DNA of 64,000 bases. It comes from JAFNAG01 sp963824985 (GTDB taxonomy: Bacteria; Acidobacteriota; UBA6911). A program made the position numbers and the translations under genes. Location: the NCBI GenBank assembly GCA_963824985.1, contig CAWGRQ010000012.1, positions 1 to 64,000 of the forward strand, written 5' to 3'. Numbering within the stretch: the first letter of the stretch is position 1; each line of letters opens with the position of its first letter. Positions 28,625 to 36,961 of the stretch are shown one piece after another. The notes beneath the pieces were generated by a model that saw nothing but the letters and a program-made list of their open reading frames with translations, was not told the DNA's origin and made no database searches.

Positions 28625-29935
28625 ATGACCTGGCACAATGCGATTCTTAAGAGTCTGGAAAGATTTGACGACGAAGCCATCCCCTCGGCGCCTCCTGAAC
28701 ATTTGCCCCTCATTGACGAATTGAGACGGGCGTTTCCGCAGCGTGCGCCCTTTGCGGGGTTTGACGCCCTCTTCATTCAGCATCAACTGGGGGCCTTTGT
28801 TCCGCATCTGGAGGCCATGCTGGACGATGGCCTGGATCCGGGACGCTGCTGGTTTGTCGATATCCCCTACTCAACCAACCTGCAGGTGCGCTCCTTCCTG
28901 TGGCAAAAGGGCTATCGAGAAGATCAGACTACCAGACTTTTTGGTGACCCGCTGGAGGACTACTCCACCTCTCAGAGCTTGCGCGTTGGCTTTCTGTTGC
29001 AGAAGATGGCCAACCGGCCCGACCCGAAGCCGTTGCTGGTCGTGGATGACGGCGCGTATTTCCTCCGTTATCTCACCAGCCTGAAGATGCACCAGCCGGA
29101 TCTCCTGAAGCAGTTCAATGGCGCGCGGGTTGTCGAGCAAACCACCAGGGGCCATCGCTACATTACCGGGCCGGGAGCGGAAGTCATCAGGCTCTGCAAC
29201 CTCCATGTCGTCAGCATCGCCCGCTGCCACACCAAGCTCCAGTTCGAAGCGCCTTTCATCGGGGCGGCGGTCTCCAGGGCGCTGCTCCGCGCCGTCGGAC
29301 GCGATCGGCTGGCCGCGCTGCGGAGGGTTGGTATCATCGGTTACGGCGCCGTCGGCAAGGCGACGGTAGCGGCATTGCTGAAACACGCCGGGCATGCGGC
29401 CATTGATGTCGTCGATATCGAGGCGCAGGCCAGGGAGGACGCATCGAAATCCGGGCCCCTGTGCCGGGGAGTGACGGAGTTGCAGGACTCCGGGGAATAT
29501 GAACTGGTTGCCGGATGTACCGGCTACACGTCGTTCAAACTGGAACAGCGTCGATTGCTTGCCAACGACGCTCTTCTCGCCAGTGGCTCATCGGCCGCCG
29601 TCGAGTTCAATCGTACCGGCTTCATCGAGTTGGCCGACCAGTTTCCTGACGATGATATTGAAATCCTGGAACCGGAAAAAGCGATTCAAGAAGGCATTCA
29701 TGCGACGATCCGGATCCGCCAGGAAGGGAGGAAGGTCTTCTCATTCGTAAACGCAGGCTTCCCCGTGAATTTTGACGGCCGCATTGAGGTCCTGCCGGCC
29801 CGCGTCATTCAGGCTACCCATTCCCTGTTGTATCAGGCCGCCTGCCAGGCCGCCACGCAGGCATCGGCGGGGTTGCGCCAGATTGAAGGCAGGACGGATC
29901 ACTGGATCTACAATCACGCGCTCGAACATCTCTAG
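28625..29935 (+). CDS. S-adenosylhomocysteine-hydrolase-like NAD-binding protein
   Basis: 436 residues, AAGGAG upstream of ATG 28625. Resembles adenosylhomocysteinase in its general plan: an N-terminal domain with FVDIPYSTNLQVRSFL, LLVVDDGAYFLRYL, a central VVEQTTRGHRYI, and a Rossmann segment VGIIGYGAVGKATVAALL (GxGxxG) near residue 237. The C-terminus does not end in the canonical KPDHYRY tail, and the catalytic signatures are only partly matched, so substrate specificity may differ from SAH. It converges on a methyltransferase gene. Cytoplasmic, no signal. The family fold is well supported but the reaction is not. Confidence 0.65.
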   Translation: MTWHNAILKSLERFDDEAIPSAPPEHLPLIDELRRAFPQRAPFAGFDALFIQHQLGAFVPHLEAMLDDGLDPGRCWFVDIPYSTNLQVRSFLWQKGYREDQTTRLFGDPLEDYSTSQSLRVGFLLQKMANRPDPKPLLVVDDGAYFLRYLTSLKMHQPDLLKQFNGARVVEQTTRGHRYITGPGAEVIRLCNLHVVSIARCHTKLQFEAPFIGAAVSRALLRAVGRDRLAALRRVGIIGYGAVGKATVAALLKHAGHAAIDVVDIEAQAREDASKSGPLCRGVTELQDSGEYELVAGCTGYTSFKLEQRRLLANDALLASGSSAAVEFNRTGFIELADQFPDDDIEILEPEKAIQEGIHATIRIRQEGRKVFSFVNAGFPVNFDGRIEVLPARVIQATHSLLYQAACQAATQASAGLRQIEGRTDHWIYNHALEHL

Positions 29936-29947
29936 CTTCAAAGCTGT

Positions 29948-30817
29948 TCACTCCTTCATGAATAATTCAGGCCAAGGCTGCCGGGTTGCCGTCCAATTCG
30001 TTGCCGGCCCCTTGCCGGTACTCGCCGTGCCCTGAATTCTGTCGCCCGTAACCGTGCCGGTAAAGCTACGGGTGGTTCCAGCGGTCGCGCCGGCTGCAAA
30101 AGTGATCCGAGCACCGCTGAGTTTGCCGTTTTTCAAGGGCAGACTTTCGCCGTTGGAGCTCAAGGTGCCTTCGATTTTCTGAAATGACTGACGGAGCGTC
30201 AATTCCGTCTTTCCCGAATCGGTTTCCATTGTCCAGGACCCGGCCACTCGGGCCGGGACGATCCAGAAATAGACGGTGCGGCCCCCCAATTCCAAGATCC
30301 GATCCGCTTCCCAATCTTCCATGGGGAAGGCATGGGAAAGGACGCGGGTGCCGGGTTTCATGGCGAGAATCTGCGGGCGCAGCTTGAGGTTCAGCTCGGC
30401 GCTCAAATACATGGTCAGGACCGTGGCCTGGCGGAAATCGGTCTGAAAAAGATCGCCCCGGCTGAATTGAGCTCGGGCGGACACTCCCTCCTGCTCCGCA
30501 TTCCTGATGGAGAGATTCACAAGATCCGGGTTGTATTCGATGCCCAGCGCGCGCGCGCGGCGTCTGGCCGCGGCAATCACGATGCGGCCGTCTCCCGAGC
30601 CCAGGTCGATGACAAAATCGGCCGGAGTGACCTTGGCCAGGTCGAGCATCGCCTCGGCGAGCAGGGTCGGCGTCGGAACCCAGATAACATCTTTGCCCTC
30701 CTGCCCGACGCGCGGCCGGTAAGGCCGGTCCTGCCACGCACGCTCTGCAAAGCCGGCTGTCTGGCAGGACAACAGAGCGGCCCACGCCGCCCAGATGATC
30801 AAATTCCTACGGTGCAT
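29948..30817 (-). CDS. Exported SAM-dependent methyltransferase-like protein
   Basis: About 289 residues from ATG 30817 (or 30844, neither start with ideal spacing). N-terminal signal or lipoprotein-like segment NLIIWAAWAALLSCQTAGFA. Then a class I methyltransferase: FVIDLGSGDGRIVIAAARR (motif I, Asp71-Gly), ALGIEYNPDLV, FSRGDLFQTDF, VLTMYLSAELNLKLRPQI, and GTRVLSHAFPMEDW. The C-terminal third is a beta-rich tail (SGKTELTLRQSFQKIEGTL, RSFTGTVTGDRIQGTA). A SAM enzyme with an export signal is unusual, because SAM is cytoplasmic. It starts within 45 bases of the stop of the DUF885 gene, so it is probably cotranscribed, and it faces the SAH-hydrolase-like gene tail to tail. Confidence 0.8.
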   Translation of the reverse strand: MHRRNLIIWAAWAALLSCQTAGFAERAWQDRPYRPRVGQEGKDVIWVPTPTLLAEAMLDLAKVTPADFVIDLGSGDGRIVIAAARRRARALGIEYNPDLVNLSIRNAEQEGVSARAQFSRGDLFQTDFRQATVLTMYLSAELNLKLRPQILAMKPGTRVLSHAFPMEDWEADRILELGGRTVYFWIVPARVAGSWTMETDSGKTELTLRQSFQKIEGTLSSNGESLPLKNGKLSGARITFAAGATAGTTRSFTGTVTGDRIQGTASTGKGPATNWTATRQPWPELFMKE

Positions 30818-30858
30818 GAATTTCCGATTCTCCTCCGCCTGCATATCCCGGGCCGCTG

Positions 30859-33189
30859 TTACTTCCCGGGGTTGTTGCCGTAGAACTTCCAGTCCACCGG
30901 CATATCGCGGGTCAGCGACTGCTTCGAGATGGCCAGCCGCAGCAGCGCGATGGGCATGCTCCCCTGCCGCATGATTTCATCGTGGAATTCCTTGTTCCCG
31001 ATTTGCCGTGAATCGACCAGTTCCCTGCGCAATTCACGAAGCTGGAGGCCGCCGAGCAGGTAAGCCGCCTGGTATAGCGGGCCGTAGCCCCCCTGGAAAG
31101 AACGGCGGACCTCCCCAATGGCATTTTCACGTTCAAAACCGACGCGATCCACGAGGAAATCGACGCATTCCTGTGGCGACCATTCGCCCATGTGAAACTT
31201 GAGGGAGAAAATGATGCGCGCGCAGCGGTGCATGCGCCAGAACAGGGCGCCGATCTTCTTCTCCGGAGTGTCGTGGAAGCCTAATTCGTACATCATGATT
31301 TCCCAGTACAACGGCCATCCTTCGCCGTAAAACGAAGTGCCTCCGAGGCGGGCGCGATAGCCGGAATACCGGGCACTCATGTAACCGACGAAGTTGTGGC
31401 CCGGAATCATCTCGTGAAACGCCGTGGCATGGGAAAGCGGAGTGCTGTTGCCGCGCATGCTCTGGAGCCGGGCTTCGTACTCCATGGTATCCGTGGGATA
31501 CGACACGCTGATTTCCGAGCCGCCGGTGAAGAACGGATTCACCAGCTGTCTTTCCGGCGTCATCATGACCATGTGCAGAGATTCGCTGGCCACCTGGGGG
31601 ATGGTCAGCAGGTCCCTGGCCCGGAGGTAGTCGATGGCTTCAAACAGGAGGTCGCGGATCACGCCGGGCTGCTGGCCCGGAGGCACATGCATTTCCTTGA
31701 CCTTTTCCAGCGCCTTCATCCAGTCGCCGCCAAAGCCCATTTGCCGCGCGGCCTTGGCCCGCTCCTGATCGCACCAGACGAACTCCTTCTCCGCAATGGC
31801 GATGAGTTCCTCGGGGATGTAAGGGATCAGCTCATCCTGCAGGTCCGCAATCAGGCCGGCGCGGCCCCTGGCCGGCCCGGTAATTCCGCTTGCATCTGCC
31901 TTGCGTGGATTCTCTCCTGTTTGGACCGGCTCGTTGGCACGCGCAATCTGCCTCTCGGCCCGGCTGCGGATGAACAGATAGTCAACCTGGGCGTTGCGGC
32001 TGAGTTTGTCGAAATCAAGCGTCTTCAGTGCGGCCAACCAGTCCTGATAATACTTCGGGTCTCTCATGTTTCCCGGGCCGCCGGCGCCGCGACCGCCCCG
32101 GCCGCCGCCGGTCTGGCCGAGGAAGGCTTGAACCACGGGCGCCATCTCATCCTGCGGCAGCGCGAGCAGTTCCGGAAGGTCGGGCACCTCATTGAGCCTG
32201 GGCGCCGGCGCGGCGGCAATCGTCGTCGTCGCTGGTTCCGGCAGGATTGTGGTCTGCGGTTCAGCGGTCGCGACCTTTTCACGGAGAAATACGGCGTACC
32301 CCTGCAGCGCCTCGATGACCTGCTTGTAGGGCATCCCCATCCACCAGGTAAAGAGCGGGTCGTAACCGTTGAAGAAAGTAAACCAGGTGGTCACGCTGCC
32401 GCGCAGGCTGTCGGTCGCGGTGGCGGCGCGGAGGGCCAGATCCCGGGATATACGCGGGACCTTGGTGGTTGTCCCGGCCCCTCCGATCCCCGCTTCCAGC
32501 TGACTCCTGATGCGGCTGACCTGCCGGGTGATTTCGGTGATCACGCCGGCAGCATGTTCCGCATTCACATCCTCGATGCGAATCCTGGCCTCGGACAGTT
32601 CGACGATCGGCTGCGCGAAAGGAAGTAGCGGCAGGACCTGGGCTATGGATACGGCATCGGCATCCAGCAGTTTCAGATTGGCCTGAATTGTCGATTTCAG
32701 GTTCTCCAGATCGGTCCTGGCATCTGGGAAGAGCCGGCTCGGATCCAATCTGGCCAGGGCAGCCTGCCAGTCCAGGTCATATCGCTTCAGGCGCGCGATG
32801 CGGCCGGATGACAGGGACAGTCGCGGCGTGGGGGCACTGCCGGCTCCATCGCCGCGGCCTCCGCCACGACGGCTCCCGCCGTCGTAGTTCCCATCCAGAG
32901 TCGTCCGATCGGCGGTGTAGCGCTGAGTAACCAGGCGCATCTCGCTCTGCTTTGGCGCCAGAAGTGGCTTCAAATCGGTTGGAACCGCCGGGAGTTGTGC
33001 CACGGACAGATCGCCGAAATCACCGAGCCGGCCGGCTGGCGCGGATTGTGCCACAGCCTGCGCTTGATGCAAGGGGAGGATCCGATCGCTCCCGAAATCC
33101 TGCTGGCTCCCCTCCATCCCTTCGGCTGTCATTGCCAGCCCGGCCAGCAGTACCAGCCCCATCCCCCGCCTCAACCGATCCGTAATCAT
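30859..33189 (-). CDS. DUF885 family exported protein (probable metallopeptidase)
   Basis: 776 residues, GGAGAGG eight bases before the ATG. Signal MGLVLLAGLAMTAEG. A Gly/Arg-rich stretch follows (GGSRRGGGRGDGAGS, near residue 110) and a second (GGGRGGRGAGGPG, near 360). The DUF885 core has FHEMIPGHNFVGYMSARY at about 591-608 (HExxPGH zinc-like motif), then TSFYGEGWPLYWEIMMYELG, QPAYLL-like YQAAYLLGGLQLRELR. It is thought to be a zincin-like peptidase (family inference). First gene of the downstream part of the hydrolase operon, followed by the methyltransferase. Confidence 0.9.
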   Translation of the reverse strand: MITDRLRRGMGLVLLAGLAMTAEGMEGSQQDFGSDRILPLHQAQAVAQSAPAGRLGDFGDLSVAQLPAVPTDLKPLLAPKQSEMRLVTQRYTADRTTLDGNYDGGSRRGGGRGDGAGSAPTPRLSLSSGRIARLKRYDLDWQAALARLDPSRLFPDARTDLENLKSTIQANLKLLDADAVSIAQVLPLLPFAQPIVELSEARIRIEDVNAEHAAGVITEITRQVSRIRSQLEAGIGGAGTTTKVPRISRDLALRAATATDSLRGSVTTWFTFFNGYDPLFTWWMGMPYKQVIEALQGYAVFLREKVATAEPQTTILPEPATTTIAAAPAPRLNEVPDLPELLALPQDEMAPVVQAFLGQTGGGRGGRGAGGPGNMRDPKYYQDWLAALKTLDFDKLSRNAQVDYLFIRSRAERQIARANEPVQTGENPRKADASGITGPARGRAGLIADLQDELIPYIPEELIAIAEKEFVWCDQERAKAARQMGFGGDWMKALEKVKEMHVPPGQQPGVIRDLLFEAIDYLRARDLLTIPQVASESLHMVMMTPERQLVNPFFTGGSEISVSYPTDTMEYEARLQSMRGNSTPLSHATAFHEMIPGHNFVGYMSARYSGYRARLGGTSFYGEGWPLYWEIMMYELGFHDTPEKKIGALFWRMHRCARIIFSLKFHMGEWSPQECVDFLVDRVGFERENAIGEVRRSFQGGYGPLYQAAYLLGGLQLRELRRELVDSRQIGNKEFHDEIMRQGSMPIALLRLAISKQSLTRDMPVDWKFYGNNPGK

Positions 33190-33369
33190 ATTCTGATCCT
33201 CTCCACCCTCTCGATTGCCGCTCTCATGCGTGCAATCCGATTATGATTTATCGATGGCCGCCGACGAATTCATCGGCAGGACAGGCTACGGCATCTCATC
33301 CCCTGGAAGCAACCCTGATTGATGAAATCAGCGATTGAGATAATGCCGGTCCTGCTTTTCCCGGTGTTT

Positions 33370-33393
33370 CGCCCCGGGCGAGCGCCCGGGGCG
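33370..33393. other. Perfect GC hairpin between S10 and DUF885 genes
   Basis: CGCCCCGGGCG (33370-33380) pairs with CGCCCGGGGCG (33383-33393) with a 2-base centre. No T-run follows on either strand. It lies in the 239-base gap after the S10 stop at 33429 and may slow transcription or stabilise the message end. Confidence 0.35.
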
Positions 33394-33428
33394 AGGATGG
33401 GGCAAGAATCGGTGGGCGGCCGATTGTG

Positions 33429-34970
33429 TCATTTCGGCAAGGAGTCGCGCACGAACTTTGCCAGGTCGGCATGGTATTTCGCTGCCGACGGCAGGTCGAT
33501 GTAGACCATATGACCCGACTCGTAATAGCCGAGCGCGATGTTGTTTTTCCTGATTTCGTCCGAAACCTTCATGTGCGCGATGGTCCACTCGACGGGAAAG
33601 AACGGGCAGGCGAAGTCGTAGTATCCGAACCCCACGAACAGGCGCATGTGCGGATTTTTGGCGAAGGCATTTTCCAGGTTGACCACCGTGTTGTACTCGC
33701 CCGACCAGGGCGGGGCGTTCCCCGAGATGTAATAAATCGAGGGATTTTTGTAATTCAGGTCATTCCGGATATAAGCCTCGAAGGCCACCAGGAAGCAGTT
33801 CGTGATGTTGGCATTGCTGAAATCGAAGCTGGTGCTGGTCGAACCGGCGTCGATCTGGTAGCCGGCGAATCGTGAGTCCAGGCGCGAGGTCATCAGGTGA
33901 CGATCGCGCAGCAGTTCGGTGCTGAAGGGACCGAGCGGGATCAGCAGGTCATTGGCGTCGATGAACTCCTTCGAGAGGCCGGTGAACCGGGCCATGCCGG
34001 TAAGCACTTTCTCCCGCTGGGCGGGAGTCGCGCGCGCGCCGTCGAAAAGAAATTCAAGGTACTCGCCCGAGGCGAAACGGCGCGCCTGATCCGCGATCTG
34101 TTCGACCGTGAGCTTTTGCAGGTCCGGCGGGAGTTTTTTGTGATAATGCGCGGTCATGATCTCGGTCGGCAGCGTGCTGAGCTGCCTCTGGATGCCTGCG
34201 CCGGCGTTGCTGTCGATGACCGCCGAAAGCAGCATCACACCGTTGAGGGGAATGGCTCGGTCGGTGAGATATCCGGCCAGGCCGGCGGCGCGAGTGGTGC
34301 CGTAACTTTCCCCGCCGACAAAAAGCGGGGAGCTCCAACGGTCATATTCGTTCAGGAAGCAGCGGATGAATTCGCCGAAGGCGGCCAGATCGTTGTCCAC
34401 GCCGCCGAAGTCGGGGCCGTACCCGGGTTTGTCCGGGCGGCTGAATCCGGTCCCCATGGCGTCGATGAAGACCAGGTCGCCGGTGTCGAGCAGGCAGTTC
34501 GGGTTGTCGACGTAGGTGTACGGCGGCGGCGGTGCCAGGCCGTCCGGATTCATCTTCACCACCTTGGGGCCGAAGGCGCCCATGTGCAGCCAGATGGTGG
34601 CTGCGCCGGGTCCGCCGTTGAACAGGAACCAGAGCGGCCGTTTGGATTTGTCCGAGACGCCGTCCTTGGCATAGTAGACGTAGAACAGATGCCCTTCACT
34701 CACGCCGCTGGTGGCGTTGCGGATAGGAATGAACCCGCAGTTAGCCGTGTATTGGATCGTCTCCTTTTGCAGCGTGATCTGGTGCCTGGTCACGATCGGC
34801 TGTTCGGGGTAGACGATTGGCTGCATCTCATCCAGGCTGTAATTGAAGCGGTAAAAGTTGTTGACCGCGCTCCCCTGGCCCCGGCCCTGTGCGAAGGCGA
34901 TGGCGCCCATGACGGTGATGAGGATGGCGAGGCTGCAGAAGATCGAGTTGATTCGTCCTTTGATTCTCAT
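33429..34970 (-). CDS. S10 serine carboxypeptidase-like protein, intact catalytic triad
   Basis: 513 residues, ATG 34970 with AAGGAG upstream, signal AILITVMGAIAFAQ. Peptidase S10 family: FNGGPGAATIWLHMGAFGP (oxyanion loop), TGFSRPDKPG, the nucleophile elbow GGESYGTTRAAGL with Ser222, Asp452 in GYYDFACPF and His487 in ESGHMVYIDL. It should remove C-terminal residues from peptides in the periplasm or outside the cell. Its paralogue begins 25 bases upstream and is read in the same direction. That copy has lost Ser and His. The first residues of the mature protein are Gly/Arg-rich (GRGQG). Confidence 0.95.
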   Translation of the reverse strand: MRIKGRINSIFCSLAILITVMGAIAFAQGRGQGSAVNNFYRFNYSLDEMQPIVYPEQPIVTRHQITLQKETIQYTANCGFIPIRNATSGVSEGHLFYVYYAKDGVSDKSKRPLWFLFNGGPGAATIWLHMGAFGPKVVKMNPDGLAPPPPYTYVDNPNCLLDTGDLVFIDAMGTGFSRPDKPGYGPDFGGVDNDLAAFGEFIRCFLNEYDRWSSPLFVGGESYGTTRAAGLAGYLTDRAIPLNGVMLLSAVIDSNAGAGIQRQLSTLPTEIMTAHYHKKLPPDLQKLTVEQIADQARRFASGEYLEFLFDGARATPAQREKVLTGMARFTGLSKEFIDANDLLIPLGPFSTELLRDRHLMTSRLDSRFAGYQIDAGSTSTSFDFSNANITNCFLVAFEAYIRNDLNYKNPSIYYISGNAPPWSGEYNTVVNLENAFAKNPHMRLFVGFGYYDFACPFFPVEWTIAHMKVSDEIRKNNIALGYYESGHMVYIDLPSAAKYHADLAKFVRDSLPK

Positions 34971-34995
34971 GGCATGGCTCCTTGGATTGGTGCGC

Positions 34996-36594
34996 CTATT
35001 TGCGTCCCGGGGTTATGGATTCGCTGAGGAACTTTGCCAGGTCGCCGTGCAATTTGGCCAGAGCCCGGTTGTCGATATATGCCATCTGGCCGGCCTCGAA
35101 ATTGCTGATGCTGATATTGCCGGCCCGGATCTCCGGGGACACGCCCAGATGCGCGACGGTAAACTCTGTCGCGTAGAAGGGAGCATTGAGATCGTAGAAA
35201 TTGACCCCCACGAACAGGCGCAGGCCGGGATTGCGGACGAATGCCGCGGCCAGGCTGGCGTCGTCGCTCCCGGTCGAGGTGAACGTGCCGATGCCGCCGC
35301 CGGAGAGGTAGAAGATTCCGCTGCTGCCGTTGAAGGTAAGCTCGCGCCGAAGGTAGGATTCATAAGCCGTCAGGAAACCGCCGGCAAGAGGACTCAGGGC
35401 ATAGTCAATTGCAGCCCCGCCGCCCCCCCCTCCCCCGCCGCGCCCGCCGCCGCGCCCGCCGCTTGCGGGCACATGGCCGCTTACTCGCGCATCCGAAAGG
35501 GAAATGGCCCGGCGCTGATCGCGCAGCAGTTCGGTGTTGAAGCGCTCCAGCGTGATGCGCAGATCGTTGTTTACGATAAACGCCTTCGAGAGTCCGGTCA
35601 GCCGCGACAGGTTGGCCACCACCCGGGTGCGTTCCTCCGCCGTCATGCGGGCGCCCTTGTAAAGCGCCTGCAGGTATTCGCGCGCGGCGAACTGCCGGGC
35701 CTGATCGGCGATCTGTCCGGCGCTGAGCGCCTGCAGTTCGGGCGCCAGTTTCTTGTGAAACCAGGCAGCCATGACCAGGTTCGGGAGCAGAGTAATGTAC
35801 TGCTCGTCGCCGGCGATCGAGTCGCCCGACAGGGTCATGGAAAGAAGCACGACGCCGTGAACCGTGATCTGGCGCTCGAGGAGGTAGTTGGCCAGGCCCG
35901 CCGCCCGGGCCGTGCCGAAGTCCTCGCCCGCCAGGAAGAGCGGTGAGTTGCGGCGGTCGTACGTGTTCAGAAAGCCGCGCACGAATTCGCCCAGCGACGC
36001 GATATCACCGGCCGTATTCCAGAAATCGGGTCCCCGAGCGGGTTGATCGGGCCGGCTGAATCCTGTGCCCACGGGATTGACGAAGACCAGGTCCGCCTGG
36101 CCGAGCAGAGTGTTGGGATTCTCCTCCCATACGTAGGGGGGGAGTCCGGCCGTGCCGTCGGCCGCCCGCTTCATCCGTTTCGGACCGAACCCGCCAAACT
36201 CCTGCCAGGCAGCGGATATGCCCGGAGCGCCGCCGAGGAAGAAAAGCACCGGGCGCGCCGGGACATTACTGACCCCCTCCCTGGTGTAGCAGGTGAAAAA
36301 CAGATGGGCCACAGCCTGTCCCGTGGTCGCACTGCGCAGCGGCAAGTACCCGGCGCGCGCCGTGTAGGGAATGGCTTCCCCGTTGAGGGTGATTTTCTGG
36401 TGGGTATCCACAGGCGGCGCATCGGGGATTGCAGCGCCCGACGCGGCCGTTGCATCATAGTTATAGAGGCTGACGGCGCCGGCGCCGCCGGCACCCCGCC
36501 CGCCGCCCCGCCCGCTGCCGCCCTGGCTCCAGGCGTTGTACGACAGGCCAATCATGATCATCAGCAGGAATGTTCGGTTATGTACGCATCGCAT
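34996..36594 (-). CDS. S10-type paralogue with Asp and Gln in place of catalytic Ser and His
   Basis: 532 residues from ATG 36594 (AGGAG nine bases upstream; the open frame also offers TTG 36615). Signal NRTFLLMIMIGLSYNAWS, then a Gly/Arg-rich stretch GGSGRGGGRGAGGAG. Same fold as the next gene: FLGGAPGISAAWQEFGGFGP, TGFSRPDQPARG. At the nucleophile position, GEDFGTARAAGL has Asp225 (codon GAC), not Ser; Asp468 remains in NFYDLNAPF; the His position is Gln503 (codon CAG) in EAGQMAYID. A second glycine-arginine run, with 8 Gly, lies at about residues 395-405. It is presumably a non-catalytic pseudopeptidase, perhaps binding or partnering the active copy (inference). Confidence 0.9.
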   Translation of the reverse strand: MRCVHNRTFLLMIMIGLSYNAWSQGGSGRGGGRGAGGAGAVSLYNYDATAASGAAIPDAPPVDTHQKITLNGEAIPYTARAGYLPLRSATTGQAVAHLFFTCYTREGVSNVPARPVLFFLGGAPGISAAWQEFGGFGPKRMKRAADGTAGLPPYVWEENPNTLLGQADLVFVNPVGTGFSRPDQPARGPDFWNTAGDIASLGEFVRGFLNTYDRRNSPLFLAGEDFGTARAAGLANYLLERQITVHGVVLLSMTLSGDSIAGDEQYITLLPNLVMAAWFHKKLAPELQALSAGQIADQARQFAAREYLQALYKGARMTAEERTRVVANLSRLTGLSKAFIVNNDLRITLERFNTELLRDQRRAISLSDARVSGHVPASGGRGGGRGGGGGGGGAAIDYALSPLAGGFLTAYESYLRRELTFNGSSGIFYLSGGGIGTFTSTGSDDASLAAAFVRNPGLRLFVGVNFYDLNAPFYATEFTVAHLGVSPEIRAGNISISNFEAGQMAYIDNRALAKLHGDLAKFLSESITPGRK

Positions 36595-36961
36595 CGTGAC
36601 TCGCTCCTGACTCAACCCCGAAAACCAACGGCATTTCGGGTTTGAAGCGGCGCCGATTCATGGCCCCGCGATGAAACCGGTGCCGCCGGATTATAAACGC
36701 CATGGCGGCCTTCGCCGCATGAACTGCCCAGCCCTCGACGTCCCGCCGTGGGCCGACATTGGTTAAATGTTGTTTCCGCCGAATATACACCCTTTGTGTC
36801 CGGATTTACACTTCACATCATGGTCGATTGCATTTCCGCTGAGGGACCCCGACCACCTTGCCCCCGAGTTTGTCTCCCACCATGTCATACACGATCAGCT
36901 TGAGAATCTGATTGGAGACCACGGGCGGAATCAGGGTCGAGGACCGGATTCCCGATGCCGG
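36595..36961. other. Intergenic region with possible decayed coding remnant
   Basis: No intact gene. On the minus strand 36961-36835, directly after the esterase stop, a short open stretch reads IPPVVSNQILKLIVYDMVGD. It looks coding but has no start and soon ends. It might be a remnant of a longer esterase or another gene. The rest shows nothing. Confidence 0.25.

Noticed and set aside
31396..32628. A 410-codon open frame on the plus strand inside the DUF885 gene
   Set aside because: Antisense shadow of a high-GC gene; the minus-strand frame has signal peptide, domain and ribosome site, while this frame has no recognisable product.
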